Shown here: piece after piece, positions 23,300 to 35,239 of the stretch
How the letters are laid out: every line of letters starts with the position of its first letter
Position numbering within the stretch: the first letter of the stretch is position 1
NCBI GenBank assembly: GCA_022577435.1
Contig: JAKOON010000027.1
Span: forward strand, 4,554,820 to 4,618,819
DNA from: Embiotoca jacksoni
Lineage: Eukaryota; Chordata; Actinopteri; Embiotocidae
Reading direction: 5' to 3'
Length of the DNA: 64,000 bases
The notes under the pieces: generated by a model
What the model was told of the DNA's origin: nothing
Databases searched by the model: none
Seen by the model: only the letters and a program-made list of their open reading frames with translations
Made by a program: the position numbers and the translations under genes

Positions 23300-24200
23300 G
23301 TTCCAATGGGATAAAGGCGTAGCTCGTTTCAGGCTGTCAACAAAACGGCACTCTGGCACCGTTCTCCCTGAACTCTTCAATCTGTGATATGATTATTTGA
23401 TGTAGGGCGGGTGCAACCACCACTTCGCAACGCTCGACAACAAATCAAATATATCGGGTCCCCGGACTGCGTCAGAGTGCAGCCAGATTAGAGCCGCTGT
23501 CTGCTCATCTTTGCGGATGAACAAGGCTTGATAATAGCTCTGTTAATTAACTCCAGGCTACACTGGAGGAGTTGAGAGCCGGTTCACGTCAGAACAAATG
23601 CCCCCCTTCCCCCCCTTCACCCTCCCCTCCCCTTTCCACAGCACCACCACCACCACCTCCGTCCTCCGTCCACCTTGACAGCGCGTTCACTTAGTCGTAA
23701 CGGTGTCTTTTACCGAGCTAAAACTCCCTCGGCCACATCGCCCCCTCCTCAAAAGGAGCCTTAACGAGACCTTTAGCGCGACCGTCTCATCTGCTCGGCT
23801 GTCGAGAACCACAAGATCCTTCAACGATCTCGATGATGAACATCCCTCCAGAGCCGGGCCGGGAATTCATCTCGAATAACAGCGGGGAAGGATGGAGGAA
23901 GGAGACAGGAGGACAGACAGTGAGGTTAATAATCGTCAGGGTGGGAATGAGAGAACATAGGGAAGAAACATTCGAGGGAGTTTTTTAGCGCCAAAGACAC
24001 CATTAAGAGTCCATTAATAATCAGAAATCCTGTTTTATTACCCCGAGTCAAACGGCCCTATTACAAGCGGCTGGCGTCACTCTGTTCTCTGGCTAACTAC
24101 TCAGGACAGGCCCACTGTCAATGGTACTTTGGATATCACATTAGTCATTAAGTCAGGGGAAGTCAGGATGATTGCAATGTCCATCTTAATAAAATCAGAT
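23300..24200. promoter_or_regulatory. CpG-containing, conserved-looking block
   Basis: CpG dinucleotides are more frequent here than in most of the window (for example around 23440-23470 and 23695-23880). The block also holds homeodomain-type text: CTGTTAATTAACTCC near 23541 and GTCCATTAATAATCAG near 24010. It looks like a large enhancer or a CpG-rich promoter region, yet no start codon/donor arrangement was found. The call is inference. Confidence 0.3.
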
Positions 24201-24374
24201 GTTTTCCCACACCCTTCCACTGCCTCTTCTCCCCGTCTTTAAAGCTGTTTGTACTTCTTGATTTTCTCTTATTTTATTGAACTCATCATCTTTATTCTTT
24301 CACTTCTTCTCATCTGTTCTTGTTTCTACCCTTCTCTCCCTGTTCCCTGTGACTGTGTGCGTTTGTGTTTGCAC

Positions 24375-24375
<1 letters not shown>

Positions 24376-24450
<75 letters not shown>
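24376..24450. repeat. (GT)37 microsatellite
   Basis: This is an uninterrupted GT run of about 75 bp. Confidence 0.98.
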
Positions 24451-24452
<2 letters not shown>

Positions 24453-24594
24453 AGTATGCAGGCTCTGGGGTAAATAGCTGGAAAACATTCAGACATTAAT
24501 CAGCCTGTCGCCAGACACCGCTGACATCACAGGCCTAGCAGGATAAACACGCGCATGCACACGTGTGTGCGAGCATGCAGACACTCGTACAAAC

Positions 24595-24598
<4 letters not shown>

Positions 24599-24642
<44 letters not shown>
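24599..24642. repeat. (AC)22 microsatellite
   Basis: This AC run is embedded in a wider degenerate CA/CG-rich neighbourhood that begins near 24547. Confidence 0.95.
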
Positions 24643-24644
<2 letters not shown>

Positions 24645-24754
24645 ACACGCACACTCGCAGGTAATTTCTTCTGAGGGCAGCCTGACCCCTTTTTTCTCTA
24701 CCGCAGGATAAACAGGTAATCAGTCTGGAGTGGGACACTAATTGGCACACATAC

Positions 24755-24762
24755 TGTACGTG

Positions 24763-24793
<31 letters not shown>

Positions 24794-24795
24794 GC

Positions 24796-24835
<40 letters not shown>
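24755..24835. repeat. Alternating purine-pyrimidine tract (CACG)n/(CA)n, Z-DNA-prone
   Basis: Purine and pyrimidine alternate without a break for about 80 bp: TGTACGTGTGCGCACG, then CACG units, then CA units. Alternating CG/CA is the classical Z-DNA-forming composition. Confidence 0.85.
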
Positions 24836-24837
<2 letters not shown>

Positions 24838-25808
24838 TGGTTAGGCTGAGCTGGCTGGTTGGAGGGGGACGGTAAACAGAGGTGACCTCATACTGGTGAC
24901 CTAATAGGGTGTCCGAAAGGAAAATATGCCCACAGTCGGGGGAGGCAGGGTGGTGTCGGAACCCTCTGTGTGGGGGTTTGCTGATGTCATATACCTGCAT
25001 GGTTGAAGTTTCTACTTGTATTTATGTGCTTACTGTAAATATGTGTTCAGACAGAAAATAAAAGAACACCCATCTCGATTTTTAGTGCAGATTTGGTCGT
25101 TGGAACCGATGAGGCCTGGTAACTGTAGAGAGCTATTTCAACATTTTATAGACCAAACAACTAACAGATTAATGGGGACAATCTTTAGTTGCTACAACTG
25201 TACTGTATGGATATAATCATTATGAGGTTTGTCAGTCATGCAGCGATGATCCAGCAAGTCATTGCAACCAGTCCTCTGCAGTTTTGTTTGCTGCTTTGTT
25301 GTATTTAAACATTTGTAAAAGAAGAAGATACATAAACTGTTGCTCCACTCAACTTTTACTACCTCTGTCTGTGTCTAAATCATGAAAACATGAACATATT
25401 TTTCCTCCTACACTTCCAGCTCAGATAAACATCACTCCTTAAACGTATAAGTTTGGATTTCTCCATATTGCTACATGTAGTATACACACGTCTACGCTCA
25501 AGAGACTCAAGCGAAGACACAAACAGAGACAGCCAGACACACACTTCCACACACAGATGTTAACGCGGAGGGTGTCTGAGGGTTGATGTGGAAAAGGCTG
25601 TGTTGAACAAAGACGCTTCGGTCGAAACCCCCTCCTCCCCGCCACAAACGACGTGCTGGGGGGATTATTTCACCGCCGTTACGGGACGGAAGATCGAGGG
25701 AACAGACACGCACCTTGCCTCGCACCTCCCAATCCCCAGCAGACTTCCCTGTAAGATCAGGGCCCCCGCTCGGGTGACACGGGGAGCTACAAAAGGTTTG
25801 TGCAGCAT
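24836..25808. other. Unique non-coding DNA
   Basis: No gene or repeat family was recognised. The right part (25600-25790) is GC-richer with several CpGs, but no promoter arrangement is visible. Confidence 0.4.
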
Positions 25809-25823
25809 CCCCCCCCCCCCCCC
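25809..25823. repeat. (C)15 homopolymer
   Basis: This is a perfect C run followed by a further C-rich stretch to about 25840. Confidence 0.9.
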
Positions 25824-26014
25824 TCCGCCCCCAACCCCCCAGTCCTTAAAACACACATATACACACAGCGAGCACACAAGAACCCAAACGCACATACATC
25901 ATAGCAAATCCGCAAATAAGGCTTGTACATATTCAAAAAAAATAAATATGGGAACATTGCAGGTGGAGGTCATTTCTTCCTTCTTTCCCTCACAATCCAT
26001 AAATTATTCTTTCG

Positions 26015-26019
<5 letters not shown>

Positions 26020-26056
<37 letters not shown>
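26020..26056. repeat. (CA)18 microsatellite
   Basis: This is a short CA run preceded by a CTCTCT lead-in. Confidence 0.95.
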
Positions 26057-26059
<3 letters not shown>

Positions 26060-26483
26060 CCCGTTTCTATTTTTATTCAAAACTGTTCAATTATATATAG
26101 CATCCATCTCCACAAATACACACACTCAGATAGCTGTTCCCATTATTACGTATACATCATTATCTCTAAAAAATAAAACAAAACAAAAGGAGGATCCCGG
26201 ATCAGAGTTCAGGAGTTCAGGGATTGCGTGATTGTGTAGTGTATTATTCCGGTGAAGTCTTAGAAGCCAGCAATGAGTTAAATATATGCATACTGTAGTG
26301 TGTATTATTCAGAGGCATGCTAAATGAAGATGACATTTAGACACTTGTAATTCTCCAACAGTGCAGCAGACTAAAGAACAATGCCCTGCGGGCGGAAAAA
26401 AAACCCACAAAAGCCCTTTCAGTGAGGTGATACACATTTTACAGTGTAATCGCTAAGGTACCTAGTACATGGTCCCTTTCAGC

Positions 26484-26485
<2 letters not shown>

Positions 26486-26535
<50 letters not shown>
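26486..26535. repeat. (CT)25 microsatellite
   Basis: This is an uninterrupted CT run, the only long CT/GA dinucleotide array in the window. Confidence 0.97.
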
Positions 26536-26538
<3 letters not shown>

Positions 26539-26703
26539 CGTCAGATTTGTAATCATTTAGTTAGCAGAACAGACGTGTCAATTACATGGGAGACGCCTCT
26601 GCTGTGACAATATTTTCATGTGCAGCCTTGAACTGTGGACAGCCAATATGTTTAACGTTTGTCACGATTCAGGGCAGTTTTCATTTATTTTTTACTAATT
26701 TCT

Positions 26704-26724
26704 AAAAAAAAAAAAAAAAAAAAA
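26704..26724. repeat. (A)21 homopolymer
   Basis: This is a perfect A run. No retroposon body was recognised beside it. Confidence 0.95.
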
Positions 26725-26964
26725 GAGCCAATGAGTTTAAACATTTTAGTCACTCCGCAGACACTGTTTGCTGCGGTTTATGTTAATACGGGTGTATCTG
26801 TCAGAGGGACAGTTCAGAAAATGCTCACGGTAAAGGAAGAGTAGAGAGGAAATGGATAAAAAACCCTGAAGGTAAGGCTCCAATTAAAAAAAGAAAGAAT
26901 TAGTTGAACTGTAGTCAGATATTCATCAATCCTGTAACATTTGAAGTATACACAGATAGATACC

Positions 26965-26967
<3 letters not shown>

Positions 26968-26995
<28 letters not shown>
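26968..26995. repeat. (TA)14 microsatellite
   Basis: This is an uninterrupted TA run, self-complementary and able to extrude as a cruciform. Confidence 0.95.
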
Positions 26996-26998
<3 letters not shown>

Positions 26999-27903
26999 AC
27001 ATATTGAAAGTCATAATTGTTTGATTTTACTGTAGATTGAATAATAGTTGCTGAAAATGATAGCGGAATAGACATCTAATTGGATTTGATATAATGAAAA
27101 TCTTGAACTGTGTTTGTTTGCTAATTGGATGCTTTGTAAGTAACTACAACACCGACACATAATCAACTTATAACGTTAAAATGGCGAAACGCCTTAGCAA
27201 ACACTTCCTTATTTACACATTCAGTAGAAGTGGAGCAACTGCAGCTTCATTTGCAGTCATGTCTCCATCCACCATGACGTATCCACTATTCAGTTTGCGC
27301 TTACCTCTGTTTTGGCTTGGCACAAATATATTTTCGCTGTAGAACCTGGTGTTAAATCTGCGTGGGGGTTCATCAATATGAGCAAACCTCGTACTATGTG
27401 CGGTTATTAGATCTGTTAACATAAGAATATTGATCATACCAGCGTTATGAAGTGTAACTAAGTGTTATACAGTCAGACTGTCATCATTCATGAGACAAAT
27501 AATGTGCATATAACAGAAGTAAAACTTGCTGAAGTGGCTGCCTGTGCTGTGAGAGTGAGTGATAAAATAGGACATAGATATATTGTGCTGGCAGCCTGTG
27601 GGTTTGGGGTTTTAATCCAATGCAGGCGGAACAGCCAGGTCCTCATAAGGGCTCTTTTCATGGAACTGTGGGGCCTGGCGCTTTTTGGGGCCTGGGGTGC
27701 CGGGGACAAGCCACCCGTCCCCCTCCTCCGCCTCCTCCTCTTCCTCTTTACACCCCCATCCAGACCCTCGTCATCCTCCTTCCACCCCTTTTGTGAAGCT
27801 TTTCCACTTTGATTTCATGTTTGCCCATCTCATGGATCTGAGAAGGGGCGAGCAGAGACATTCCACAAAGGACCCCATGAGACGCTGCCCCCCCCTCCAC
27901 TTC

Positions 27904-27906
<3 letters not shown>
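26996..27906. other. Unique non-coding DNA
   Basis: An open frame crosses 27462-27812 but has no recognisable domain and ends in CCTCC-rich low complexity. No other feature was seen. Confidence 0.4.

Positions 27907-27964
<58 letters not shown>
27907..27964. repeat. (CA)29 microsatellite
   Basis: This is a CA run followed directly by about five ACACC pentamer units (27965-27990), a slippage derivative of the same array. Confidence 0.97.
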
Positions 27965-27965
<1 letters not shown>

Positions 27966-28015
27966 CACACCACACCACACCACACCACAAAACACATATA
28001 CTCACACACACAGTC

Positions 28016-28032
28016 TGTGTATGTGTGTATAC

Positions 28033-28079
<47 letters not shown>
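28016..28079. repeat. (TG)n-(TA)n-(CA)n mirror-complement tract
   Basis: TG units, then a TATACATATATATATATA core, then CA units form 64 bp of unbroken purine-pyrimidine alternation. The TG half is complementary to the CA half, so a single strand can fold into a hairpin with an AT-rich apex. Frames through it are artefacts. Confidence 0.9.
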
Positions 28080-29265
28080 AATACATGTATAGGTAAATAT
28101 GTGTATATACGTCACCTAAAAAAACCTCTCTAGACCTCTCATTTCCACTCCCACCCGAGAAAAGAAGAGTTTGTGCCAACTCAGCACAAACAAAAGGCTC
28201 CTTTCTGTTTTGTTTTCAGTTTTATGGCTCCTCTAAATGGTTAAACTCTCATGCACCTATCTGTTGACCTGTTCTTACTGTTGCATGTATTCACCAGGCG
28301 ACGACATACCCAACCCTGTCACAACTCCCAGGCGGATGATGAACCCACCAGACTCCCTCCCTCCCAGCTGTTTCTCTCCTCCCACAGACTGTGAGCCGGT
28401 CCCTGGCTGGGGGTCCCGGGGTGTTTCCCCCAGGGGAGCCCCCCAGAGTTCTGGGTGTTAGTGTTGCCACTGGGGTTTTATAGACTCCCTACTGAGAGCA
28501 TCTCCTTGGAACAGACAATGGGAGGCATTTATCCCCAGGGTGACCGTGCTGACCCCCTAAACTCACTCCCCTAAATCCGCCGGGCATGGACTGGCGGCTC
28601 CTTTCAGGGAGCCTTTCACAAGGCCTCACAAAGCGTCCTGGCCCATGAGCGAGCCTTCTCAGTAATGCATCACTTATACACATGCACAGTAAAGAGTATG
28701 AGGAGATAAGCAAGTTTGTGTCCTGACATAAATGGAATAAAACCACAAATCCAGAAATAATGAGACCGATCTGATAACAGAAGGTTTCAACAGTGTTTTT
28801 GCAGACCTGTTTAATGCAACATTTTGAAGCAGAGCTGTTCACCTGTGTTATATGTGGACAGCATACAGAGAAAACAATCAGCTGTCAGACTCATCAAAGC
28901 CACAGTTAATTTGCAAGACAGCTACAAGAACTCCTGCAGTCAATAGAAACCGTCGCTGCACATATTCGCCCCGCCGATGCGAAGAGAGTCAAACAGCTCT
29001 CAAAGGAGGAATAAAAACATTTTCTATTTTCAGCCTCTTTCCTTTTCTGCCTTTTCTCATCCTCTGTGCTCTTTCCATTCCTCAATCTTGTTCTCTCTTT
29101 TCAAACACATCTCCCTCTTTTCAGCTCCACTTCCTCTCCCAGTTTGTATTGTTGTTGTTGTTTCTTCCCCCAAGTCCTCCTCCCTCTTTCACTCAGCACT
29201 TTTTATTCCACCCCCTATTTTCCTCCTCCAGTCTCGGTGTAAAAGCGCCGTTTCAACTGGGGGGA

Positions 29266-29268
<3 letters not shown>
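28080..29268. other. Unique non-coding DNA
   Basis: Around 28280-28640 the sequence is GC-richer, with GGTCCCGGGGTGTTTCCCCC and similar text, and looks conserved. No splice pair gives a recognisable exon. From 29010 to 29230 it is a pyrimidine-rich low-complexity stretch. Confidence 0.35.

Positions 29269-29342
<74 letters not shown>
29269..29342. repeat. (TG)37 microsatellite with variant tail
   Basis: This is an uninterrupted TG run followed by two AGCGTGTGTG units up to about 29365. Confidence 0.97.
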
Positions 29343-29344
<2 letters not shown>

Positions 29345-29369
29345 CGTGTGTGTGTGTAGCGTGTGTGAG

Positions 29370-30717
29370 AGTCTGCATTTGTGTGTGAAGTAGGGGAGGG
29401 GAAAGAAAGAACGAGGTTAATATATGTGTGTATTAGACGAAGTGAGCGGGAGTAGGACATTTTTTGTGCATGTGTGTGTCTGAGAGCGTGTGTGTTTGTG
29501 CATGCGTGTCTTTGTGGATGTGATGGAGATGCAGTAAAAGGGTTTATCCTCCACTTTGGTTGATGCGCGTATCCTTTTGGGGACCCCCGCCTCAAGGAAG
29601 AGGCTTCCTTTCATTCTTTTTTTTTCTTTTTTTTCTGCATTCCAATGCATCCTATAGACTCCGTGAGACCCCGTTAAATGCGAGGAAAATAGGTTGAGGG
29701 CTAGAAGTGAGTGATAGACGTCTCTGTTCTTCGGCTTTTGCATTAGTTTCTATAGGCTCCTATTTATTGGCAATATACAATCACTTCATTTGTGAGTGGA
29801 GAGAAACGCATCTCATGGTTTGTTAAAGCCTGCTGATCTAACAGCCAGATTAGACAAAGATTTAATTATGTTTCTAATATTGTAAAACAAATGGTACCGA
29901 GGTCCATTTTCACAAACCCATAAGGTAAACTGACACCGTCTCATCATGAATACCTGAGCTCAAGTAAGTTTTGAATCTCTGCAACCAGATTTTATCTTAA
30001 TGCAAACTGAAATAATAATAATACAAAAAAAAACATTCCACACTTCTTGATTAGCAAGACCATACAAAGGTGAAGCAGCAGCAGGCTAATGTACAGCATA
30101 CACAATTCTCGGGATAGGGTAGGATTTTAATTGTTTTCCAGTCGTTTAAGAAAAAACAAAAAAACTTTACGCGACTATCATCTTGTCTTATTTCCCTTGT
30201 CTTTACTTGCACCTGGTAGCAATGCTTTACTCCCACCAGAAGATGGCTGTAGTGGACGTAAGAGCTGTTTACCAACCGCCATTAAATAATATAAGTAGAA
30301 AAAGACGAAGAAGACGTTACTACTCGGCTGCAGTAAAACGTACGACGCTGTGAGATTAGATGCTACGGTTCAAACAAGTGAAAAACTAAAACAAAACAAC
30401 ATCTATCAAAACATTTTTTAAATCTATGGAAATGAGGTGCAGTGCAAACTCTGCCGGGTAGAGTCAACATCTGAAACCCTGAATAAAAGTACTATTTGTA
30501 AGTATTTATGCAAAAGATTATTTTGATTTTATTACTGCTAGCATCGGGGTTGACCACAACTCTCAGCATCAATGTACTTTGACAATCTAACTCTCATTTC
30601 TTGTCAAGGAAAAATGAACACTGTGGCACTATTGGCTTTTCCTGTATATAAAGGTAAAGGAGGCATCCGATCTGGTTTGTTTCAAACAAGAGTGAGAACA
30701 AAGTCCCTCATTTTTCC
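29370..30717. other. Unique non-coding DNA
   Basis: No gene was recognised. Near 30240-30340 the text (AAAAAGACGAAGAAGACG and neighbours) resembles degraded repeat ends that I could not assign. Confidence 0.35.
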
Positions 30718-30734
30718 TTTTTTTTTTTTTTTTT
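30718..30734. repeat. (T)17 homopolymer
   Basis: This is a perfect T run. Confidence 0.9.
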
Positions 30735-31725
30735 CCTCTCCACCGGTCTCAGAAAGGTTGTTGAGACATGACGTGGTCAGGCCAGACGAACTCCAGAACA
30801 TACTACTCCAAACAATACACCACCGTGAGAACAAGCTGCCATATTCCACACAACGGTAGCCGTGAGCAGAGGAATATGTCCAAAAATGCTGACTTGTTAA
30901 CTTTGAGATGAACACATTTGACCTTTTCAAGCAACAATAATAAGAATAATAAGAATGAAAAATCAGAAGGGGAAGAAGAAAAATACATCCCTGGCAAATT
31001 TGAAGTATCAAGCTTCTCAAAATCAGAGTTCAGGTCTGCAACTGTTTGCACTGCCCTGACCCGGAGGAGTGTCTGTTTATCGTTTGTCCACATGCGCTGC
31101 TACGCCTGTGTGTGCATGTGTGCCCTAACCTGACCTGTGGGGATGATAGGTACACGAGGGTCAAGCATGCCCGGAGTGCAGAATATGCGCAGCAGGTTGT
31201 TGCGTGAAGTCTCGGTGGGTGCAGCGGGACAGAAGGCAGGTGGGGAGTCAAAGGGTTAAACTGGAACAGGTTGGCAGGAGAGCGTGCATGCATGTGCCAC
31301 AGTTGGTACCGAATTGCGAGTGTGTGAAGTCGAAAGGGTCAGTCGGTCGGTTCTGACCGAGCGTGTGTGGCTGCGCATTTCTGCACGGCATAAGGTCAGG
31401 GTTAAAAAGACACAGTTGTTTTAACCCTGTGAAATTAAACGTTCGCCCCTCAAAGTCTAATCCAAATTTTCCAAACATGCAAGCATGTGTCACCATGACC
31501 GAAGTTCTCATGTGGCCCACGGAGAGTATTTAGGTGCAGCAATTTATCGGCCCGTTTGTGCGGACAAGTGGGAGAATTTTGCTGTTTCGCAAAAAGAAAG
31601 CTGACGGGTGGAGGGAGTAGTCCGGCTAATGCACCGCAAGGACCTGCTGAGCTCACAACAAGATGACATGTCTTCATCATGTAAATGAGTAGTGACAGTC
31701 ATTTTTTTTTCTCTCCCCTCTACAG
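30735..31725. other. Unique non-coding DNA
   Basis: No gene or repeat family was recognised. The stretch is CpG-moderate and rich in GTGTG-like and TGCGC text between 31070 and 31400, without a regular array. Confidence 0.35.
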
Positions 31726-31838
31726 GGCAAACAAGCGTTGATGCAGCGGGCCTCACACTACGGTCCTCGTCGCCGCACATATATCATCCAGTCCCCCTGA
31801 ACGGTGGCCTGCCCTCCGGAGTCTCACTGAGCCCCTGA
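31726..31838 (+). other. Weak candidate terminal exon behind a very strong acceptor-like signal
   Basis: A pyrimidine tract of about 22 bases (31700-31720) ends in CTCTACAG at 31725. One frame then stays open for 36 codons to TGA at 31836-31838. Its composition is Ser/Pro/Leu/Gly-rich (for example SSSPHIYHPVPLNGGLPSG), of the kind seen in transcription-factor tails. I do not recognise the protein, and no AATAAA lies in the next several hundred bases. Open runs of this length occur by chance, so support is weak. The next 300 bases hold nothing else. Confidence 0.15.
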
Positions 31839-33100
31839 GTGGAATTCCTGCTTTTATAGTCATTTTTCCCACATTTCTGTAAAATGCGCCACACCTCTCT
31901 CCCAGAATCCTCAAGACAAAACCTCGCACGCTCACCACCCATGCCACCGACATTTCACACTAACCAGGCACTCGGAGAACTAGCTCAAATTAATTCTGAG
32001 CTGTTGGCTTTGTCCGCAAAACTTTCGATGTGAGCCAGCCGTAGAGGGAACAGAGGAAGTAGGTGGAGGTTGCATTCTTTCGTTTTGGTTTCAGTGGTCT
32101 GCCTATAAATCTTTATTATTAATCTCATCCAGGAGCAGGGCCATCCCTCTGTCCCTTTTGTGTTTTTAAATGCACATTAGTGTCTGGATGGCTGGCTACT
32201 TTCACAACTGCCAGGGTGACGCCGACTGGCACTCAGACCCTTGTCAATAGCGACGATTTGCACTTGCAATACTTAAATCACTCTGTCATTTAACAACCAT
32301 GAATATTGCCTATTCTGTGTGAAAAGGCTGCAAAAAAAAAACATGCAGAATTTCAACCCAGAGTCTCTGCAATGAAATCCTCTTTATAATTCCTTTTCCT
32401 TGAAGGGATGAGAATGTAGGTAAAGGAGGCGGGGACTTCTCTCTCCTCCCCTTGTAAAATCACATTTTCCCCCTCCTACTTGAAAGGATTTCTCAGATTT
32501 CTGCAAGCAACGGCACCCACGCGCACACGCACACGCACAAAATTACACAGTCACTCAAACACACACCATGAAGGTTATGTACTTTTTTTAGACATACTAA
32601 TAACAGACTAACACTCTACACTGTGATCTTCAAAGCAGCTGAAGAGGAGAGGAGAATGAGGCCAGTGAAAAAGCCCATTGAGGAAGCTTTTGGCACTTTT
32701 GAACCCACTTAGCCTGTAAAAGAGCACTTTAATATTTACAAATCGCAGTAAAACTGCACGCAGCACATGGCTAAAGCCAATTCACTCTTGCAAACATAAA
32801 ATCTAAGTGAGGGGAGTTAATTTATAGGCAAAGAATGCAATAAATAAAAACAGCTTTTACTGTGTCATTTTAGAGGCTCGTTAAAAAGGAAAAGTTTCCT
32901 TTCCACATCTTCAAGTGTGAACTTAATAGAAGTATAACCTTTGAAAGTGTATTGGACGCTTTATCGCTTTATCTTAAAGTGGTTTGAGGCTAATTTTCAA
33001 GAACATTTCACTAAAAAACAACATTTCAAACAATGAAGTTGACCTAAAGCAAGAGGTTTTTGGTTTACAGTTGCTGTCAGATCAGTAAGTTCTTTCTTTC
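31839..33100. other. Unique non-coding DNA
   Basis: TTATTATTAATCTCATCC lies near 32112, and a short degenerate CGCACACGCACACGC patch near 32521. No gene was recognised. Confidence 0.4.
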
Positions 33101-33119
33101 TTTTTTTTTTTTTTTTTTT
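33101..33119. repeat. (T)19 homopolymer
   Basis: This is a perfect T run after a TTTC lead-in. Confidence 0.9.
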
Positions 33120-33911
33120 ACAAGACCCCATAATTTGACGAACAAGTTTATTTTATATGCAGTAGTGCTGAAACCACACACAAAAAAAAAGACATTGGAG
33201 ATCTCGGTGGAAGTGGTAGCGCTCCTTCAGCCTAAACCGGGCTTCCAGATTATGTTTACAACTGACATTATAAAGCTGTCTTCAATGACGGTCTCATATT
33301 TCATATTCCATAGCAGATGATATAAATGCTACTGGAGCATCTCAAGAATTTTGGCCGGGCCGTATTTCCTTCAGGAAACAATGTCCTGAACGAGACCAGC
33401 TGCCACTCCGAGCTCCTGGGGTTTCCAGGAGAGGCAAAAAAAAAATCTGTCACGGAATACAACCGTCTTTTACAGGAGGATATAAAGTAGACTACATAAT
33501 ACATCCTGAAAGCTTTGGCCTTGTTTTAGATGAATGCATTAAGATGCAAAATCTATAAAACATTTTGGAATTGCTGTAACGACAGAGAGAAATGGCCACA
33601 GAACTGGTGCCTGAAACTACTGGATGGAGACTGAATCCATAAAAGTTGACTAACATGCAGCCGTCGTAAAAATCTTTCTCCGACATACAGAATTATCAGA
33701 AAATGCGGTTGATGCATGGAATGGTGGTTGAGCTTGTTTTGTTGAATATTTTTCCGTTATGTTTGTGATTATAACTTGTTCCATCATAAAGCTGCAAATT
33801 AATGTTTCTAATGTGAAGGTAAGGTGTGTCCGAAAACTCAGCACACCTCTTAATTGGCTGTAATATAATTTAATATTCATTGTTTGGATGACAAATGTGG
33901 TTGATGAGAGA

Positions 33912-33933
33912 GCACACGCACACGCATACACAC

Positions 33934-34008
<75 letters not shown>
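33912..34008. repeat. (CA)n microsatellite with CACG-containing lead-in
   Basis: The first 28 bp are CACACGCA-type variants. From 33940 the run is uninterrupted CA to 34008. Confidence 0.97.
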
Positions 34009-34009
<1 letters not shown>

Positions 34010-34490
34010 GCTGTGAGTTGTCATTAAGTAAACTAATGAGTCGTGCTAATATCTGGATCCAATGAAGTGAGTGTCCACTGCAGAGTGTTTAGCCTCGTCT
34101 GTTTCTTGAAACCTCCCTCACTGCTACAAGACCAGAAATCACAAACAAACACAACCTCTCTCTCTCTGAGACAAAACCATCCATGAATTAACCACAGCTT
34201 CATTTCCCCTGCTGCACATATCGAGGAAACAAGTGTCTTTAATGGAGATCTGGTTTGCTGATTACAGATTACTGCAGTGAACAAAAGGAAAAAAAAGAAA
34301 ATGCTGTGAGTCATAAAACAATAACAACCGGTGCCTACAAAATACAAACAATACACGGGAAGCTCATCGTACCCTGCGGGGAGCTGCGCTAATGCAATAA
34401 AGGGCTTCACTCATTCCAGGCAACCTTAAACTCCCAACAGATCACGCTGTCGATAATGACTTTCAGATTCATTTTTGAAGCAGATCAGGT

Positions 34491-34507
34491 AAAAAAAAAA
34501 AAAAAAA
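34491..34507. repeat. (A)17 homopolymer
   Basis: This is a perfect A run. Confidence 0.9.
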
Positions 34508-34701
34508 TTGCTGAATTCTGTTTCAGTGTGAGAATGTGCATACGAGGGCTACGAAGCCACACTGTGCTGTAGCTGCAGGCGGGGCCCACAGCCTGTGAGG
34601 AGAAAAGCAGCAAAACCACAGACGGAGCCCTGAAAAGAGCTCCTCGAGTACCAGCATCAATTACCACCATTACTGCACATTACCCAGAACCTCACTCTTT
34701 T

Positions 34702-34703
<2 letters not shown>

Positions 34704-34784
<81 letters not shown>
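34704..34784. repeat. (TG)40 microsatellite
   Basis: This is an uninterrupted 81-bp TG run, equal longest in the window. Confidence 0.98.
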
Positions 34785-34785
<1 letters not shown>

Positions 34786-34892
34786 TCCCTGCACTCATAC
34801 GAGTCGGGCGCACCACTGCACCTCAGGCTACCCGGGAGAGTGTGTGTGTGGGGGAAGAAAACGAGCGTGCACACACTCCTGCATACACATGC

Positions 34893-34934
34893 CTGTGTGT
34901 GTGTGTGTGTGTGTGTGCGTGTGCGTGTGTGTGT
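34893..34934. repeat. (TG)n microsatellite with CG variants
   Basis: The run is TG repeats with two TGCG interruptions near its right end. It lies about 110 bp from the array at 34704-34784, and the DNA between includes further short GT text. Confidence 0.92.
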
Positions 34935-35239
34935 TGCCAGGTAATATATCATCTCAGCCTGAATAGACCCCCAAGCCAGAAGTTAATGAAGTGAAATGAG
35001 ACTTATTAGCCAAAAACCTTTAAAGTCACTGACAGGCCAACGTGATGAAATAAAGACAGCCTGAAATTATTCATGACAACGGAGACGTAGGTTCACAAAG
35101 GGACTGCACAGGCCACAAAATTTACATTCTATTATGGAAAAACAAAGATTTAAAAAAAAGACTGCGACACCCAAACTCCAGTGGTTCTCTACTGTCTGCC
35201 AGCCTATCAAGGGTTAAAGCTGGGACAAACACTGAGTGA

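Noticed and set aside
27748..28179. 143-codon minus-strand frame with Cys-Val and Ile-Tyr runs
   Set aside because: The runs are the reverse reading of CA and TA satellites.
28300..28470. Pro-rich open frame after a CACCAG acceptor-like site
   Set aside because: The pyrimidine tract is poor and no donor fits. The Pro-rich reading reflects local C-rich composition.
28852..29388. 178-codon plus-strand open frame
   Set aside because: It is a translated pyrimidine-rich stretch followed by the TG microsatellite (Cys-Val run).
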